From contig OZ244932.1 in assembly GCA_965222205.1 (NCBI GenBank), positions 1,240,001-1,304,000 of the forward strand: a stretch of 64,000 nucleotides of DNA, in the 5' to 3' direction. The stretch is from RHLJ01 sp965222205. GTDB taxonomy: Bacteria; Bacteroidota; Rhodothermia; Balneolales; Balneolaceae. The position numbers and the translations under genes are program-made. The first letter of the stretch is position 1, and every line of letters starts with the position of its first letter. Below, piece by piece: positions 34,816 through 43,904 of the stretch. The notes beneath the pieces are model-generated. The model was not told the DNA's origin and ran no database searches. It saw nothing but the letters and a program-made list of their open reading frames with translations.

Positions 34816-36192
34816 TTAATCTGCTGCTTTTAGAACAAAATCACCAAAACCTGTTGTTTTCTGAAATACAAAGGTGCGATTTGGATAGGTCCAGACTTCA
34901 ACTACATCTCCATTGGTTGGGAAACGACGATCTTTTTTCGTTGGAGGACCAAACTTTATATAAACCTCACCCTGATCCGTTTCGTGACCATTAGGATTCC
35001 CTGGGTTTCGGTATTCTTTGAAAGCAAAATCAACCCTTCGGAAATATTCTGCCATCAATTCGTTATACACTGTATTTGGGGTAGGATCTTTACTGTCCCA
35101 GAATGTCCGGAATTTTTGCTCTTTTTCTCTTCCGTTACCGGATTTCAGTCTCTTCAACTCGGCTTCAGAAACAATAAATTTCATATTCTCGATTGCGACA
35201 TCCAGGTTTAAAAGACTGGCTGGCATATCTCTCCAGTAAGATTTAAAAAAGCTCTTGGCTACCGGCTTTTCACTATTGGATGAGTTCACTTCTACTATAT
35301 AAGCGGCATTTTCAAAACCAGAATTCGGGATTGATACCAATACATAGTCATATCCATTTTCTGAGTTTTTGTAAGTAATCGAAGGCTCTTTTCCAGATGT
35401 TAACTGAGGAATAATTCCTTCCATAACCGCTTGTTTAGAAATCTCAGAACTATAAACGGTTTCTGTTTTGGTGGTATCTTTTCTGCCTGTACGAGCCTTC
35501 GAAACCGTTACGCTATATTCATTTTCACTTGAGTAGTTCGGGATTCTTACCAGCATCATAAAATCTTTTCCAAAGAGCACATTGTCTCTCATATTCATCA
35601 ATACAAGCTTGTCATCTTTGGTTTTTTCTTTAATAAGATATATTTCTCCAAATGGTTTGTTATCCCAATCCCAGATTCGAATATTTTGACGATCCGAATT
35701 TCTTTCCTCGGTACTTTCCATCAAACTTAATTGCAGAACATAATTATAAAGCCCCGGCTCAAGGCTGTTTGTTAAAGAACCGGATGCGTACAGACTCTTA
35801 GACTCAGTTTCATCAAAGGTTTTGGTATACAGAGTATCAATCCAGAAATCACGTGTAGCAGTCTCAAGGTTTGATGATCTTCTACCAGCTTTTCCTTTAT
35901 AAATTTCGGAATTAAGCCTGGCAATAGTATAGTATTGCATTCCTTCAGGTGCTGAAATGTCATCACTTATAGAAATCTTTTTGTAGGGAAGGAAGTCGTT
36001 GTCAAACCGAAATATAAGCGATAGATTCGCCTTCCCGTCTTCGGTGGGAAGTAAAATGTCGTCAATAAATATTTGTGGAGCGTTTGCCCGGTTAATCAGA
36101 TTAACATAACTGACCCGATTAGAACGCTGAGCAAATAGAAGGGGGGCAGTAATCACTAAAAAACCGATTATTAAAAAGAATCTTTTTTGCAT
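34816..36192 (-). CDS. GWxTD-domain secreted protein
   Basis: The 458-residue protein is taken from the ATG at 36192, which starts a clean signal peptide (MQKRFFLIIGFLVITAPLLFAQ); the longer frame to 36261 runs through the divergent promoter. The C-terminal third (about 335-450) is the GWxTD domain: YWRDMPASLLN, KFRTFWDSKDPTPNT, then QGEVYIKFGPPTKKDRRFP and EVWTYPNRTFVF. The domain is typical of Bacteroidota/Balneolota exported proteins and is of unknown function, with links to lipoprotein or cell-surface operons. It heads the pdxA operon and is divergent from the carboxyltransferase gene. Confidence 0.85.
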   Translation of the reverse strand: MQKRFFLIIGFLVITAPLLFAQRSNRVSYVNLINRANAPQIFIDDILLPTEDGKANLSLIFRFDNDFLPYKKISISDDISAPEGMQYYTIARLNSEIYKGKAGRRSSNLETATRDFWIDTLYTKTFDETESKSLYASGSLTNSLEPGLYNYVLQLSLMESTEERNSDRQNIRIWDWDNKPFGEIYLIKEKTKDDKLVLMNMRDNVLFGKDFMMLVRIPNYSSENEYSVTVSKARTGRKDTTKTETVYSSEISKQAVMEGIIPQLTSGKEPSITYKNSENGYDYVLVSIPNSGFENAAYIVEVNSSNSEKPVAKSFFKSYWRDMPASLLNLDVAIENMKFIVSEAELKRLKSGNGREKEQKFRTFWDSKDPTPNTVYNELMAEYFRRVDFAFKEYRNPGNPNGHETDQGEVYIKFGPPTKKDRRFPTNGDVVEVWTYPNRTFVFQKTTGFGDFVLKAAD

Positions 36193-36308
36193 TATAAGAA
36201 AGATTGAGTTTGAAGATCGATGAGGAAATAAGTAATCGACCTCTAAAATTTCTATTTTCAACGAAACATAGTTATCCGCTAGTATACAAAAACATTGAAT
36301 TCTTACCT

Positions 36309-37928
36309 ATGGACACAAAACCAACACAGTGGTTAAATGAATTAATTAACGAATTAAATAGTCAGGAGGAAACGATTAAACAGGGTGGAGGTACTTCCCG
36401 AATAGAAAAAGAACATGGAAAAGGAAAGCTCGCCGCTCGAGAAAGAATTCAAAAACTGGTGGATGATAAGTCCGAATTTTATGAATTAGGGCTCTGGGCT
36501 GGTTACGAAATGTACAATGATGTGGGTGGATGCCCGGCTGGAGGAGTTATTACCGGAATCGGTGAAGTAAGCGGAAAAACTTGTATGATCGTAGCGAATG
36601 ATGCTACTGTGAAAGCGGGAGCATGGTTCCCAATCACAGCTAAAAAGAATTTGAGAGCACAGGAAATTGCTATCGAAAATCATATCCCTTTGATTTATCT
36701 GGTAGACTCAGCCGGTGTTTTTCTTCCTATGCAGGATGAAATCTTTCCCGATAAAGATCACTTCGGACGAATGTTTAGAAATAACGCGGTTATCTCTGCC
36801 AAGGGAATTCCTCAGATTGCAGCAATTATGGGGAGTTGCGTTGCGGGAGGTGCTTATTTACCCATTATGAGTGACGAAGCTTTAATTGTTGATGGAACCG
36901 GTAGTGTATTCCTGGCCGGGAGTTACCTCGTGAAAGCTGCCATTGGGGAATCTGTGGATAATGAAACACTGGGTGGTGCTACTACTCATACTGAAATCAG
37001 TGGAGTAACAGACTACAAAATGAAAGACGACGAAGAATGTTTGGAAACCATCCGGGATTTAGTTGATAAATTGGGCCCCTTTGATACAGCGGGGTTCAAC
37101 CGATCGGAGCCCAAAGACCCAAAAAGATCTGCTTCTGATATTTATGATATTCTCCCGGAATCAAGAACATCACCTTATTATATGAATGAGATTCTGGACT
37201 GCATTGTGGATGAAGACAGTTTTACGGAATTCAAAAAAGGATATGGTCAGTCGTTGATTACAGGCTATGCTCGTATTGATGGATGGAGCGTTGGGATAGT
37301 TGCTAATCAACGGGCCATTAATAAAACCAAAATTGGTGAGATGCAGATTGGAGGGGTGATTTATTCAGACAGTGCGGATAAAGCTGCTCGTTTTATTATG
37401 AACTGCAATCAAAAGAAGATACCATTAGTGTTTCTTCAGGATGTAACTGGTTTTATGATCGGCAAGAGAAGTGAGCATGGAGGAATTATCAAGGACGGAG
37501 CTAAAATGGTGAATGCGATGGCGAATTCAACTGTACCGAAGATCACTATTGTAATTGGAAATAGTTACGGTGCAGGAAATTACGCGATGTGCGGTCGCGC
37601 TTACGACCCACGGTTTATGTATGCCTGGCCTACGGCTAATATCGCAGTGATGAGTGGGGCATCAGCAGCCAAAACATTACTTCAGATTAAAATTGCAGCA
37701 ATGAAAAAGAAGGGAGAAGAAGTAAGTAAAGAAAAACAAGCTGAAATGATGAAAGAGATTACCGATAGTTACAACAAGCAAACCGATGTGCGTTATGCTG
37801 CTGCCCGACTTTGGGTAGATGGTATTATCCATCCCCTGGAAACAAGAGAAAGAATTTCAAATGCAATAACTTGTGCTAACCTGAATCCCGTGATCGAAGA
37901 GTATAAGACGGGAGTGATTCAGGTTTAG
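36309..37928 (+). CDS. Acyl-CoA carboxylase carboxyltransferase subunit, methylcrotonyl-CoA type
   Basis: A 539-residue carboxyltransferase from the ATG at 36309; upstream codons to 36204 overlap the opposite gene's promoter and were rejected. The N- and C-terminal crotonase-fold halves are both present: VANDATVKAGAWFPITAKKN, LVDSAGVFLPMQDEIFPD (about 155-172), GSCVAGGAYLP for the CoA side, and VIGNSYGAGNYAMCGRAYDP in the second half. The DEVFPD-like and RAQEIAxxN motifs resemble methylcrotonyl-CoA carboxylase beta (leucine catabolism). The biotin-carboxylase subunit is not in the window, so the acyl-CoA substrate stays open. Confidence 0.88.
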   Translation: MDTKPTQWLNELINELNSQEETIKQGGGTSRIEKEHGKGKLAARERIQKLVDDKSEFYELGLWAGYEMYNDVGGCPAGGVITGIGEVSGKTCMIVANDATVKAGAWFPITAKKNLRAQEIAIENHIPLIYLVDSAGVFLPMQDEIFPDKDHFGRMFRNNAVISAKGIPQIAAIMGSCVAGGAYLPIMSDEALIVDGTGSVFLAGSYLVKAAIGESVDNETLGGATTHTEISGVTDYKMKDDEECLETIRDLVDKLGPFDTAGFNRSEPKDPKRSASDIYDILPESRTSPYYMNEILDCIVDEDSFTEFKKGYGQSLITGYARIDGWSVGIVANQRAINKTKIGEMQIGGVIYSDSADKAARFIMNCNQKKIPLVFLQDVTGFMIGKRSEHGGIIKDGAKMVNAMANSTVPKITIVIGNSYGAGNYAMCGRAYDPRFMYAWPTANIAVMSGASAAKTLLQIKIAAMKKKGEEVSKEKQAEMMKEITDSYNKQTDVRYAAARLWVDGIIHPLETRERISNAITCANLNPVIEEYKTGVIQV

Positions 37929-37946
37929 AGTTTTCTATATTACCAG

Positions 37947-38456
37947 ATGCGCTATAAACTCACAAAAGAACCCCCAATAATAAGTGTAAGTGTGGAAGCC
38001 AGCTTTACCTTGCTGGATTTCATGGCGTTGTTTGCATGTCTCTTACTCGGGGTATTCTTCGCGTTGTTTTTATGGATATTTGCAGCCGGAATATTGATTA
38101 AGGTTTTTACCAGAAATGATTATGAGTTTAGCTCTGATACCTATTCATTAACTCAATATCTACGCATTTTCAGCTATTTGAGGATTAAACGCAAAACTAT
38201 TTCTTTTGATGAAATAGATCGGTTTCTGTTTTCTAATTTTGATTCGGGCCAGGCTTTAGTAGAAAGAGGCTTAATTAACAAAGAATGGTTTACACTGGAA
38301 ATTATTACGAAAGACAAGCTCCGTATACAGATAGTAAAAGCTCAGCCCGATGAACTCGAAGAGATGGATCGGCTTTATTTTGAGCTTAAAGATTATCTGG
38401 GCGACTGGTTCAACTTTGAGGTGGAGTATGAAGAGCTAAAGAACAATGAACGTTGA
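37947..38456 (+). CDS. Membrane protein of unknown function
   Basis: A 169-residue protein not recognised by me. The first 60 residues hold one strongly hydrophobic hairpin (FMALFACLLLGVFFALFLWIF, about 25-45). Residues 65-165 are soluble and acidic, with YEFSSDTYSLTQYLRIF and FELKDYLGDWFNFEVEYEELK, and may be a PH-like beta domain. It starts 18 bases after the carboxyltransferase gene and so is probably cotranscribed with it. Confidence 0.72.
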   Translation: MRYKLTKEPPIISVSVEASFTLLDFMALFACLLLGVFFALFLWIFAAGILIKVFTRNDYEFSSDTYSLTQYLRIFSYLRIKRKTISFDEIDRFLFSNFDSGQALVERGLINKEWFTLEIITKDKLRIQIVKAQPDELEEMDRLYFELKDYLGDWFNFEVEYEELKNNER

Positions 38457-38558
38457 ACGCACAACATCCAACTTTGAATTAAATGAGCTTTGCTAGGAGT
38501 GAATGAACTAAAGCAGTCTCATTGTTAAAGAATCAGAGATTGTTTTGTTAAAGTTGTT

Positions 38559-38972
38559 CTACTGGTTAACACTCAACGGAGTACCAACCTCGCCTATATA
38601 AAAAGCAATCAAAACTGTTGGAACATCGCTGGTGTTTTTCCCGGCATGCCAGGTATTCATCACCTCTACAATGGGATCGCCTGCTTTAAAAATTTTCGAT
38701 TCCCCATTTTCTTTAGTGACAGTTAATTCTCCTTCAAGGATTATACCTCCGAGTGGTGTTGTATGCTTGTGAACCGGAAGCTCAGAGCCAACAGGCATCG
38801 TGATTCTGGAGATGATAATTTCTGGTTTTCCGGTAGGGTAGGCTTCTATTTCTAATCCATCCCAGCTGGAAGAAGTTTTAGAGAGCACTTCAACTATAAT
38901 TGTTTCTTCCTGAGCGGTAGAATTGATTGAAAAGGAAGCAATTAAAGCCAGAAATAGCACCATGAGCTTCAT
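38559..38972 (-). CDS. Exported cupin-domain protein
   Basis: A 137-residue protein with a Sec signal peptide (MKLMVLFLALIASFSINSTAQ) and one cupin barrel. Cupin motif 1 is seen as GSELPVHKHTTPLGGIILEGEL (His ligands in HKH), and motif 2 as KAGDPIVEVMNTWHAGKNTS (His). The fold can bind a metal and serves many small-molecule functions; the reaction here cannot be assigned. It stands alone on the minus strand, next to a palindromic repeat region. Confidence 0.85.
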   Translation of the reverse strand: MKLMVLFLALIASFSINSTAQEETIIVEVLSKTSSSWDGLEIEAYPTGKPEIIISRITMPVGSELPVHKHTTPLGGIILEGELTVTKENGESKIFKAGDPIVEVMNTWHAGKNTSDVPTVLIAFYIGEVGTPLSVNQ

Positions 38973-39084
38973 AGAGTAAAAATTAATTTAGTGATGAAAT
39001 TGAGGATACAAAAAAGCCCGGATCAAATGAACCAGCTTTGTAGATTCTTCGGAAGTAGCCTCAGAATGACTTACTAATTCAAGT

Positions 39085-39212
39085 CTACCCTTGAAGGGAG
39101 ATGAATACATCAGTAGTTCCTGATGTATTCCGAGGGGTGTTGTGAAGTTCGGAAACCACGAAACCTCACGACACCCTCCGTTCCTTCGGAACACCTCCCT
39201 CGAGGGGGGATT
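39085..39212. repeat. Long imperfect palindromic element
   Basis: The 287-base gap between the cupin and icd genes contains a nested palindrome. Outer arms TACCCTTGAAGGGAG and CTCCCTCGAGGGGG flank shorter inverted pieces, including CATCAG/CTGATG (39109-39126) and GAGGGGTGTTGTGA against TCACGACACCCTC with a few mismatches. It has no coding sense on either strand. It belongs with the other dispersed intergenic palindromes of this window. Confidence 0.65.
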
Positions 39213-39259
39213 AACTAAAGTTAAGAATCTGAGATCACTTTGCTTCGCTCGTGAATGGA

Positions 39260-41488
39260 TTAAACCCCAGCCAAAATCCCATTCAACGTTTCGCTAGGCC
39301 TCATTGCCAGATCAACTTTGTTGCGGTCTACACGGTAATAACCGTCTATATCGACGGGAGAACCCTGTACGCTAATCAACTCTTCGTTAATGGTTGATTC
39401 ATTCTCTGCCAGTGACTTAGCGATAGGAGCAAAAAGGGCTTTTAGATCTTCATCCTCATCCTGACTGGCCAGTGCTTCTGCCCAGTACATGGCTAAATAG
39501 AAGTGAGAACCGCGGTTGTCAATTTGTCCAAGTCTGCGGGCAGGGGACTTATCATTCTGAAGGAATTTGGAAGTTGCTTCATCCAGAGTTTCACCTAATA
39601 CTTTTGCTTTTGCGTTGCCGAAGGTTTTGGAGAGGTGCTCTAAAGAAACGGCAAGAGCCAGAAACTCTCCCAAAGAATCCCACCGTAAATAATTCTCTTC
39701 TACAAACTGTTGAACATGCTTGGGAGCAGATCCACCGGCACCGGTTTCGAATAATCCGCCACCATTCATCAATGGAACAATAGAAAGCATTTTGGCGCTG
39801 GTTCCAAGTTCCAGAATGGGGAAGAGATCGGTGAGGTAATCACGCAGCACGTTTCCGGTTACAGAAATTGTATCTTTTCCTTCTTTAATTCGATCGAGTG
39901 AGAACTGAGTCGCGTCAACGGGATTCATAATATGGATTTCGAGTCCGGTTGTGTCGTGATCTTTTAAGTAGGTAGATACCTTTTTGATCAATTCAGCATC
40001 ATGGGCACGGGCTTTATCCAACCAGAATACGCCAGGTGTTCCGGTATCTTTAGCCCGGTTTACAGCAAGTTTCACCCAATCCTGAACGGGAGCATCTTTA
40101 ACCTGACAAGCTCTCCAGATGTCACCAGTTTGAACTTTATGTTCCATCAAAGTATCACCTGAGTCGGTTACAATACGAACCGTTCCCGGAGCTGAGATTT
40201 CGAAGGTTTTGTCATGAGAACCGTATTCTTCGGCTTTCTGAGCCATAAGTCCAACGTTAGGAACACTTCCCATGGTAGTTGGGTCAAAAGCGCCGTGTTT
40301 CTTACAGAAGTCTATAGTGGTTTGGTACACTCCGGCATAGCTGCTGTCAGGGATAACCGCTTTGGTATCCTGAGTTTTACCTTCTGCATTCCACATTTGA
40401 CCAGAAGTACGAATCATTGCCGGCATAGAAGCATCGATAATAACATCACTGGGGACGTGCAGATTCGTAATTCCTTTATCTGAATTTACCATTGCCAGAT
40501 CAGGGCCGTTTTCGTAGGCTGACTTAATATCAGCTTCGATTTCAGATTTTTTATCGGCAGATAGTTCAGCTAATTTAGCAAGCAGATCACCAAACCCGTT
40601 GGTTACATCTACTCCGAGTTCTTTAAAAGTATCGCCGTGCTTTTCAAAAAGTTCAGAGAAATACGCTTTTACACCATGACCGAAAATAATCGGGTCAGAC
40701 ACCTTCATCATAGTTGCTTTCATGTGAAGGGAGAAAAGGACCCCTGATTCTTTTGCATCTGCAACTTGCTCATTAAGGAAACGAACCAAAGCATCCTTAC
40801 TCATGAAAGTTCCATCAATGATTTCTCCGGCTTGCAGAGGTACACTTTCCTTTAAAACAGTAACGCTTCCATCTTCTGCTAAATGCTCAATTCGGGCAGT
40901 AGTTGCATTTTCGATGGTCACAGATTTTTCATTCGACCGGAAATCGCCGGAATTCATTGTAGAAACATGTGATTTAGAATCTGAACTCCATTCACCCATC
41001 GAATGTGGATTCTTTCGTGCGTATTCTTTTACAGCTTTAGGGGCTCTCCGGTCTGAATTTCCTTCCCTTAGTACAGGATTAACCGCACTTCCTTTTACTT
41101 TATCGTACCGGGATTTAATTTCCTGCTCTTTATCATCTTTTGGTTCTTCCGGATAATCAGGCAGCGCATATCCTTTTGCTTGTAATTCTTTGATGGTAGC
41201 TGTTAACTGTGGAACGGAAGCACTTATATTTGGTAGTTTGATGATATTTGCTTCCGGGGTTTTGGCTAATTCCCCCAATTCAGCTAACGCATCGGCTTCC
41301 TTTTGCTCATCGGTCAGGTAATCCGGAAAGTTTGCAATTACACGTCCGGCTAACGAAATATCACGGGTTTCAACTTTAACTCCCGCCGCTTTTGAAAAGG
41401 CTTCAATTACAGGCAAAAAAGAATGGGTGGCAAGGGCAGGTGCTTCGTCGGTATAGGTGTAAATAATCTTTGCTTTATCGTCGGACAT
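39260..41488 (-). CDS. icd: Monomeric NADP-dependent isocitrate dehydrogenase
   Basis: The 742-residue protein matches the monomeric IDH family (about 740 residues), which is unrelated in length to the dimeric form. It oxidatively decarboxylates isocitrate to 2-oxoglutarate in the citric-acid cycle with NADP+ and Mg2+. Landmarks visible are KLPNISASVPQLTATIKELQ (about 81-100), SDSKSHVSTMNSGDFRSNEKS (about 152-172, split phosphate and substrate loop), GVFWLDKARAHDAELIKK, and IDNRGSHFYLAMYWAEAL. Its product 2-oxoglutarate is the substrate of the KorAB enzyme at 56.7-59.7 kb. Single-gene unit. Confidence 0.96.
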   Translation of the reverse strand: MSDDKAKIIYTYTDEAPALATHSFLPVIEAFSKAAGVKVETRDISLAGRVIANFPDYLTDEQKEADALAELGELAKTPEANIIKLPNISASVPQLTATIKELQAKGYALPDYPEEPKDDKEQEIKSRYDKVKGSAVNPVLREGNSDRRAPKAVKEYARKNPHSMGEWSSDSKSHVSTMNSGDFRSNEKSVTIENATTARIEHLAEDGSVTVLKESVPLQAGEIIDGTFMSKDALVRFLNEQVADAKESGVLFSLHMKATMMKVSDPIIFGHGVKAYFSELFEKHGDTFKELGVDVTNGFGDLLAKLAELSADKKSEIEADIKSAYENGPDLAMVNSDKGITNLHVPSDVIIDASMPAMIRTSGQMWNAEGKTQDTKAVIPDSSYAGVYQTTIDFCKKHGAFDPTTMGSVPNVGLMAQKAEEYGSHDKTFEISAPGTVRIVTDSGDTLMEHKVQTGDIWRACQVKDAPVQDWVKLAVNRAKDTGTPGVFWLDKARAHDAELIKKVSTYLKDHDTTGLEIHIMNPVDATQFSLDRIKEGKDTISVTGNVLRDYLTDLFPILELGTSAKMLSIVPLMNGGGLFETGAGGSAPKHVQQFVEENYLRWDSLGEFLALAVSLEHLSKTFGNAKAKVLGETLDEATSKFLQNDKSPARRLGQIDNRGSHFYLAMYWAEALASQDEDEDLKALFAPIAKSLAENESTINEELISVQGSPVDIDGYYRVDRNKVDLAMRPSETLNGILAGV

Positions 41489-41581
41489 GTGTACTCTGAA
41501 TGAATGTTAGTTTATTAAATTCGAGGCTTGGAAACTACGAAAAAAGAGAGGTAATTAGGAATGTTTCAATTAAGAATTATC

Positions 41582-41648
41582 AATTAGGAATAAAAGAATC
41601 AGGAATTCAGAAAAGCTCGCCCAATTCCTAATTCTTTTATTCCTAATT
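41582..41648. repeat. Near-perfect 26-base inverted repeat upstream of icd
   Basis: Arm 41582-41607 begins AATTAGGAATAAAAGAAT and arm 41623-41648 ends ATTCTTTTATTCCTAATT. The two 26-base arms differ at one position and are separated by a 15-base loop containing AAAGCTCGCCC. Further degenerate copies of AATTAGGAAT lie just left (41552-41581). The element sits in the promoter region between icd (minus) and the small gene at 41718 (plus). It may be a non-autonomous mobile palindrome or a regulatory hairpin. Confidence 0.78.
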
Positions 41649-41717
41649 CTTATATTGATGTACGATTGGCGGAAAAGCTCCGTTGGATTCTATAAAGGTT
41701 AACAAACCCCGGATACC

Positions 41718-41930
41718 ATGCTTAGACCCATGTTCGGCTATAGGCCCAAAATCAGGAAATTTGACTTACCATTTCGGTACCACGACCCCGAGAAAGAAGA
41801 GCGGGAAGATAACCGCAGAAAAAGGCGGATTAAATTTCAAACGCATAATCGGGTTCAGCCAAAACAAAATATCAGAGTGTTGGGATTAGCACTTCTGCTT
41901 GCTTTAGTAGTTTATATCATATCACTTTAA
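41718..41930 (+). CDS. Small basic protein with a C-terminal membrane anchor
   Basis: A 70-residue protein. Residues 1-48 are strongly charged and basic (FRYHDPEKEEREDNRRKRRI), and residues 51-69 form one membrane helix (IRVLGLALLLALVVYIISL), giving a tail-anchored layout. It ends 15 bases before mutL on the same strand, so it is probably expressed with mutL. I do not recognise a family. An overlapping frame from 41683 has no such design and was discarded. Confidence 0.7.
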   Translation: MLRPMFGYRPKIRKFDLPFRYHDPEKEEREDNRRKRRIKFQTHNRVQPKQNIRVLGLALLLALVVYIISL

Positions 41931-41945
41931 AATTGGATTTATTCG

Positions 41946-43784
41946 TTGAGCGAGACGCAAGAGCGCACCTCAGTTATACATCAGTTACCCCCTGAAATCA
42001 GTAATAAAATTGCGGCTGGTGAGGTTATTCAGCGCCCGGCTTCCGTGGTTAAAGAGCTACTGGATAATTCAATTGACGCCGGAGCAGATCATATTAAAAT
42101 CGTGATTGAAAACGCAGGAAGAACACTCATTCAGGTAATCGACAATGGGTGTGGAATGAGCGCCGACGACCTTCCGCTTTGCTTTGAGCGGCATGCTACT
42201 TCCAAGATTAATTCTATTGACGATCTCTTTAAAATCAAAACGATGGGATTCAGGGGAGAGGCGATGGCCTCCATCGCATCGGTTTCTCAGGTGATGGTGA
42301 AGTCGAAGCGAGCCGAAGATGATAACGGTTGGGAATTTGAAGTCTGGGGTGGTGAAGAGCGGGATATTAAGCCTACAGCAACAGATAACGGAACTTCGAT
42401 TTCGGTTCAGAATTTATTCTTCAATGTCCCTGCCCGCCGACAGTTTTTAAAAACCGATGTCACAGAACTCCGGCATATTCTTCGTTCTGTTCAATACGCT
42501 GCGCTTGCTAATACCGATATTGGATTTGAGGTAGTAGCGGACGGGGAAACGGTTTATAATTTCCCAATTCAGTCTCTTAAGGACAGAATTACACAGATTT
42601 TCGGAGCACCCTATAAAGCCAGTTTGATAGAGTTTGAGGAAGAGACGAGCTATGTAAAAATTCATGGATTCGCTTCTGATCCAAAACTGGCTAAAAAGAG
42701 CAGGGGAGAGCAGTTCCTTTTTGTAAACGGAAGACCTTTTCAGCATCGCTATCTCACTCATGTGATTTTGAGTTTGTATGATGCATGGACACGTAACAAC
42801 GAATATCCTTTTTACGCACTCTTTTTTGAAATTGACCCGACCAAGATCGATGTGAATGTGCACCCGGCTAAAATGGAGATCAAGTTTGAGGACGAGCGAA
42901 GTATTATTCAGCTGGCCAGATCGGTAGTTAACCGTGCTCTGAATAATCATTTTCAGGTACCCAACATACCTAAAGAAGAAGATTCTTTTCTAAGCGATGA
43001 ATCCACCAAAGGATTTGACTCCGGTTTTTCATTCAATACTCCTGCTGCTAAGCCAAGAAGTAGTAGGGATTTTGAATACCATATTCCATCCCGGATTAAT
43101 ACCAATCCGGCAAAGGGTAGAGGCGATGAGTTTTCTGAGAAGTTATATGGAAGACCGACTTCACCGGAACATTCAGATTCTTTTGGGGATGATTTTGGAA
43201 ATCAACCCGAAGAAGTTTCTATAGATAAAACCTTCTGGCAGCTACACAATACGTATATCATTACGCAGACCCGAACAGGGTTGTGCATGATTGATCAACA
43301 TCTGGCTCACAAACGAATCATTTTTGAAAAAGCTTTAAGTGCTACGAATTCGGCACTACCAAGTACTCAACAGTTGTTGTTTGCACAAACCCTGGAGTTA
43401 TCTGCATCTGACTATACGCTACTGAAAGAACTTCATCCGATTATCCAGCAAATGGGTTTTTCCGTGCAGATGTTGAGTGGAAATACGGCTATGATTAATG
43501 GTGTACCTGCCGATATTGAGATCGGAAACGAGCAGGAAGTACTCGTTTCGATGCTGCATCAGTATCAGGAATTGGGGCAGAAACTGAATCTGGAAGCCAG
43601 AGACCGTCTCGCAATTGCCTTCGCTGCTAAAGCTGCTATCCCAAGAGGAAAGAAAATGACAGAGCTGGAAATGGAAAGCCTGGTTGATCAATTATTTGCC
43701 TGCGAACAACCCTATCTTGATCCTTTAAAAAAACCAACAATCGTGTATCTTTCTCTGGACGAAATTCAATCACGGTTTCGTTGA
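41946..43784 (+). CDS. mutL: DNA mismatch repair protein MutL
   Basis: MutL couples MutS recognition to strand removal. The 612-residue protein starts at a TTG (41946). The N-terminal GHKL ATPase is intact: ELLDNSIDAGA, DNGCGMSADDL, GFRGEAMASIASV (about 93-105), and VDVNVHPAKMEIKF. The C-terminal domain has lost both endonuclease motifs: the DQHAxxExxxxE motif reads DQHLAHKRIIFE, and the ACR/CPHGRP motif reads LDPLKKP. It should therefore act like the E. coli type without its own nicking activity. It follows the small membrane protein by 15 bases. Confidence 0.94.
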   Translation: MSETQERTSVIHQLPPEISNKIAAGEVIQRPASVVKELLDNSIDAGADHIKIVIENAGRTLIQVIDNGCGMSADDLPLCFERHATSKINSIDDLFKIKTMGFRGEAMASIASVSQVMVKSKRAEDDNGWEFEVWGGEERDIKPTATDNGTSISVQNLFFNVPARRQFLKTDVTELRHILRSVQYAALANTDIGFEVVADGETVYNFPIQSLKDRITQIFGAPYKASLIEFEEETSYVKIHGFASDPKLAKKSRGEQFLFVNGRPFQHRYLTHVILSLYDAWTRNNEYPFYALFFEIDPTKIDVNVHPAKMEIKFEDERSIIQLARSVVNRALNNHFQVPNIPKEEDSFLSDESTKGFDSGFSFNTPAAKPRSSRDFEYHIPSRINTNPAKGRGDEFSEKLYGRPTSPEHSDSFGDDFGNQPEEVSIDKTFWQLHNTYIITQTRTGLCMIDQHLAHKRIIFEKALSATNSALPSTQQLLFAQTLELSASDYTLLKELHPIIQQMGFSVQMLSGNTAMINGVPADIEIGNEQEVLVSMLHQYQELGQKLNLEARDRLAIAFAAKAAIPRGKKMTELEMESLVDQLFACEQPYLDPLKKPTIVYLSLDEIQSRFR

Positions 43785-43904
43785 GTTCGTTTTTCGTTAA
43801 TTGTTTTCAACTACGAATAACGATTAACCATTAACGGAAATCAAAACTTCTAAAAAGCGGTTGGTTATGGGTATGTTTCTAAACGTTCTAACAGAGTCTT
43901 CACG

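Noticed and set aside
36204..36308. N-terminal extension of the carboxyltransferase gene
   Set aside because: It overlaps the divergent promoter region and adds residues absent from the family; ATG at 36309 starts the usual N-terminus.
38988..39194. 68-residue minus-strand open frame between the cupin and icd genes
   Set aside because: It lies almost wholly inside the nested palindrome, has no domain, no good start signal and a repeat-like composition.
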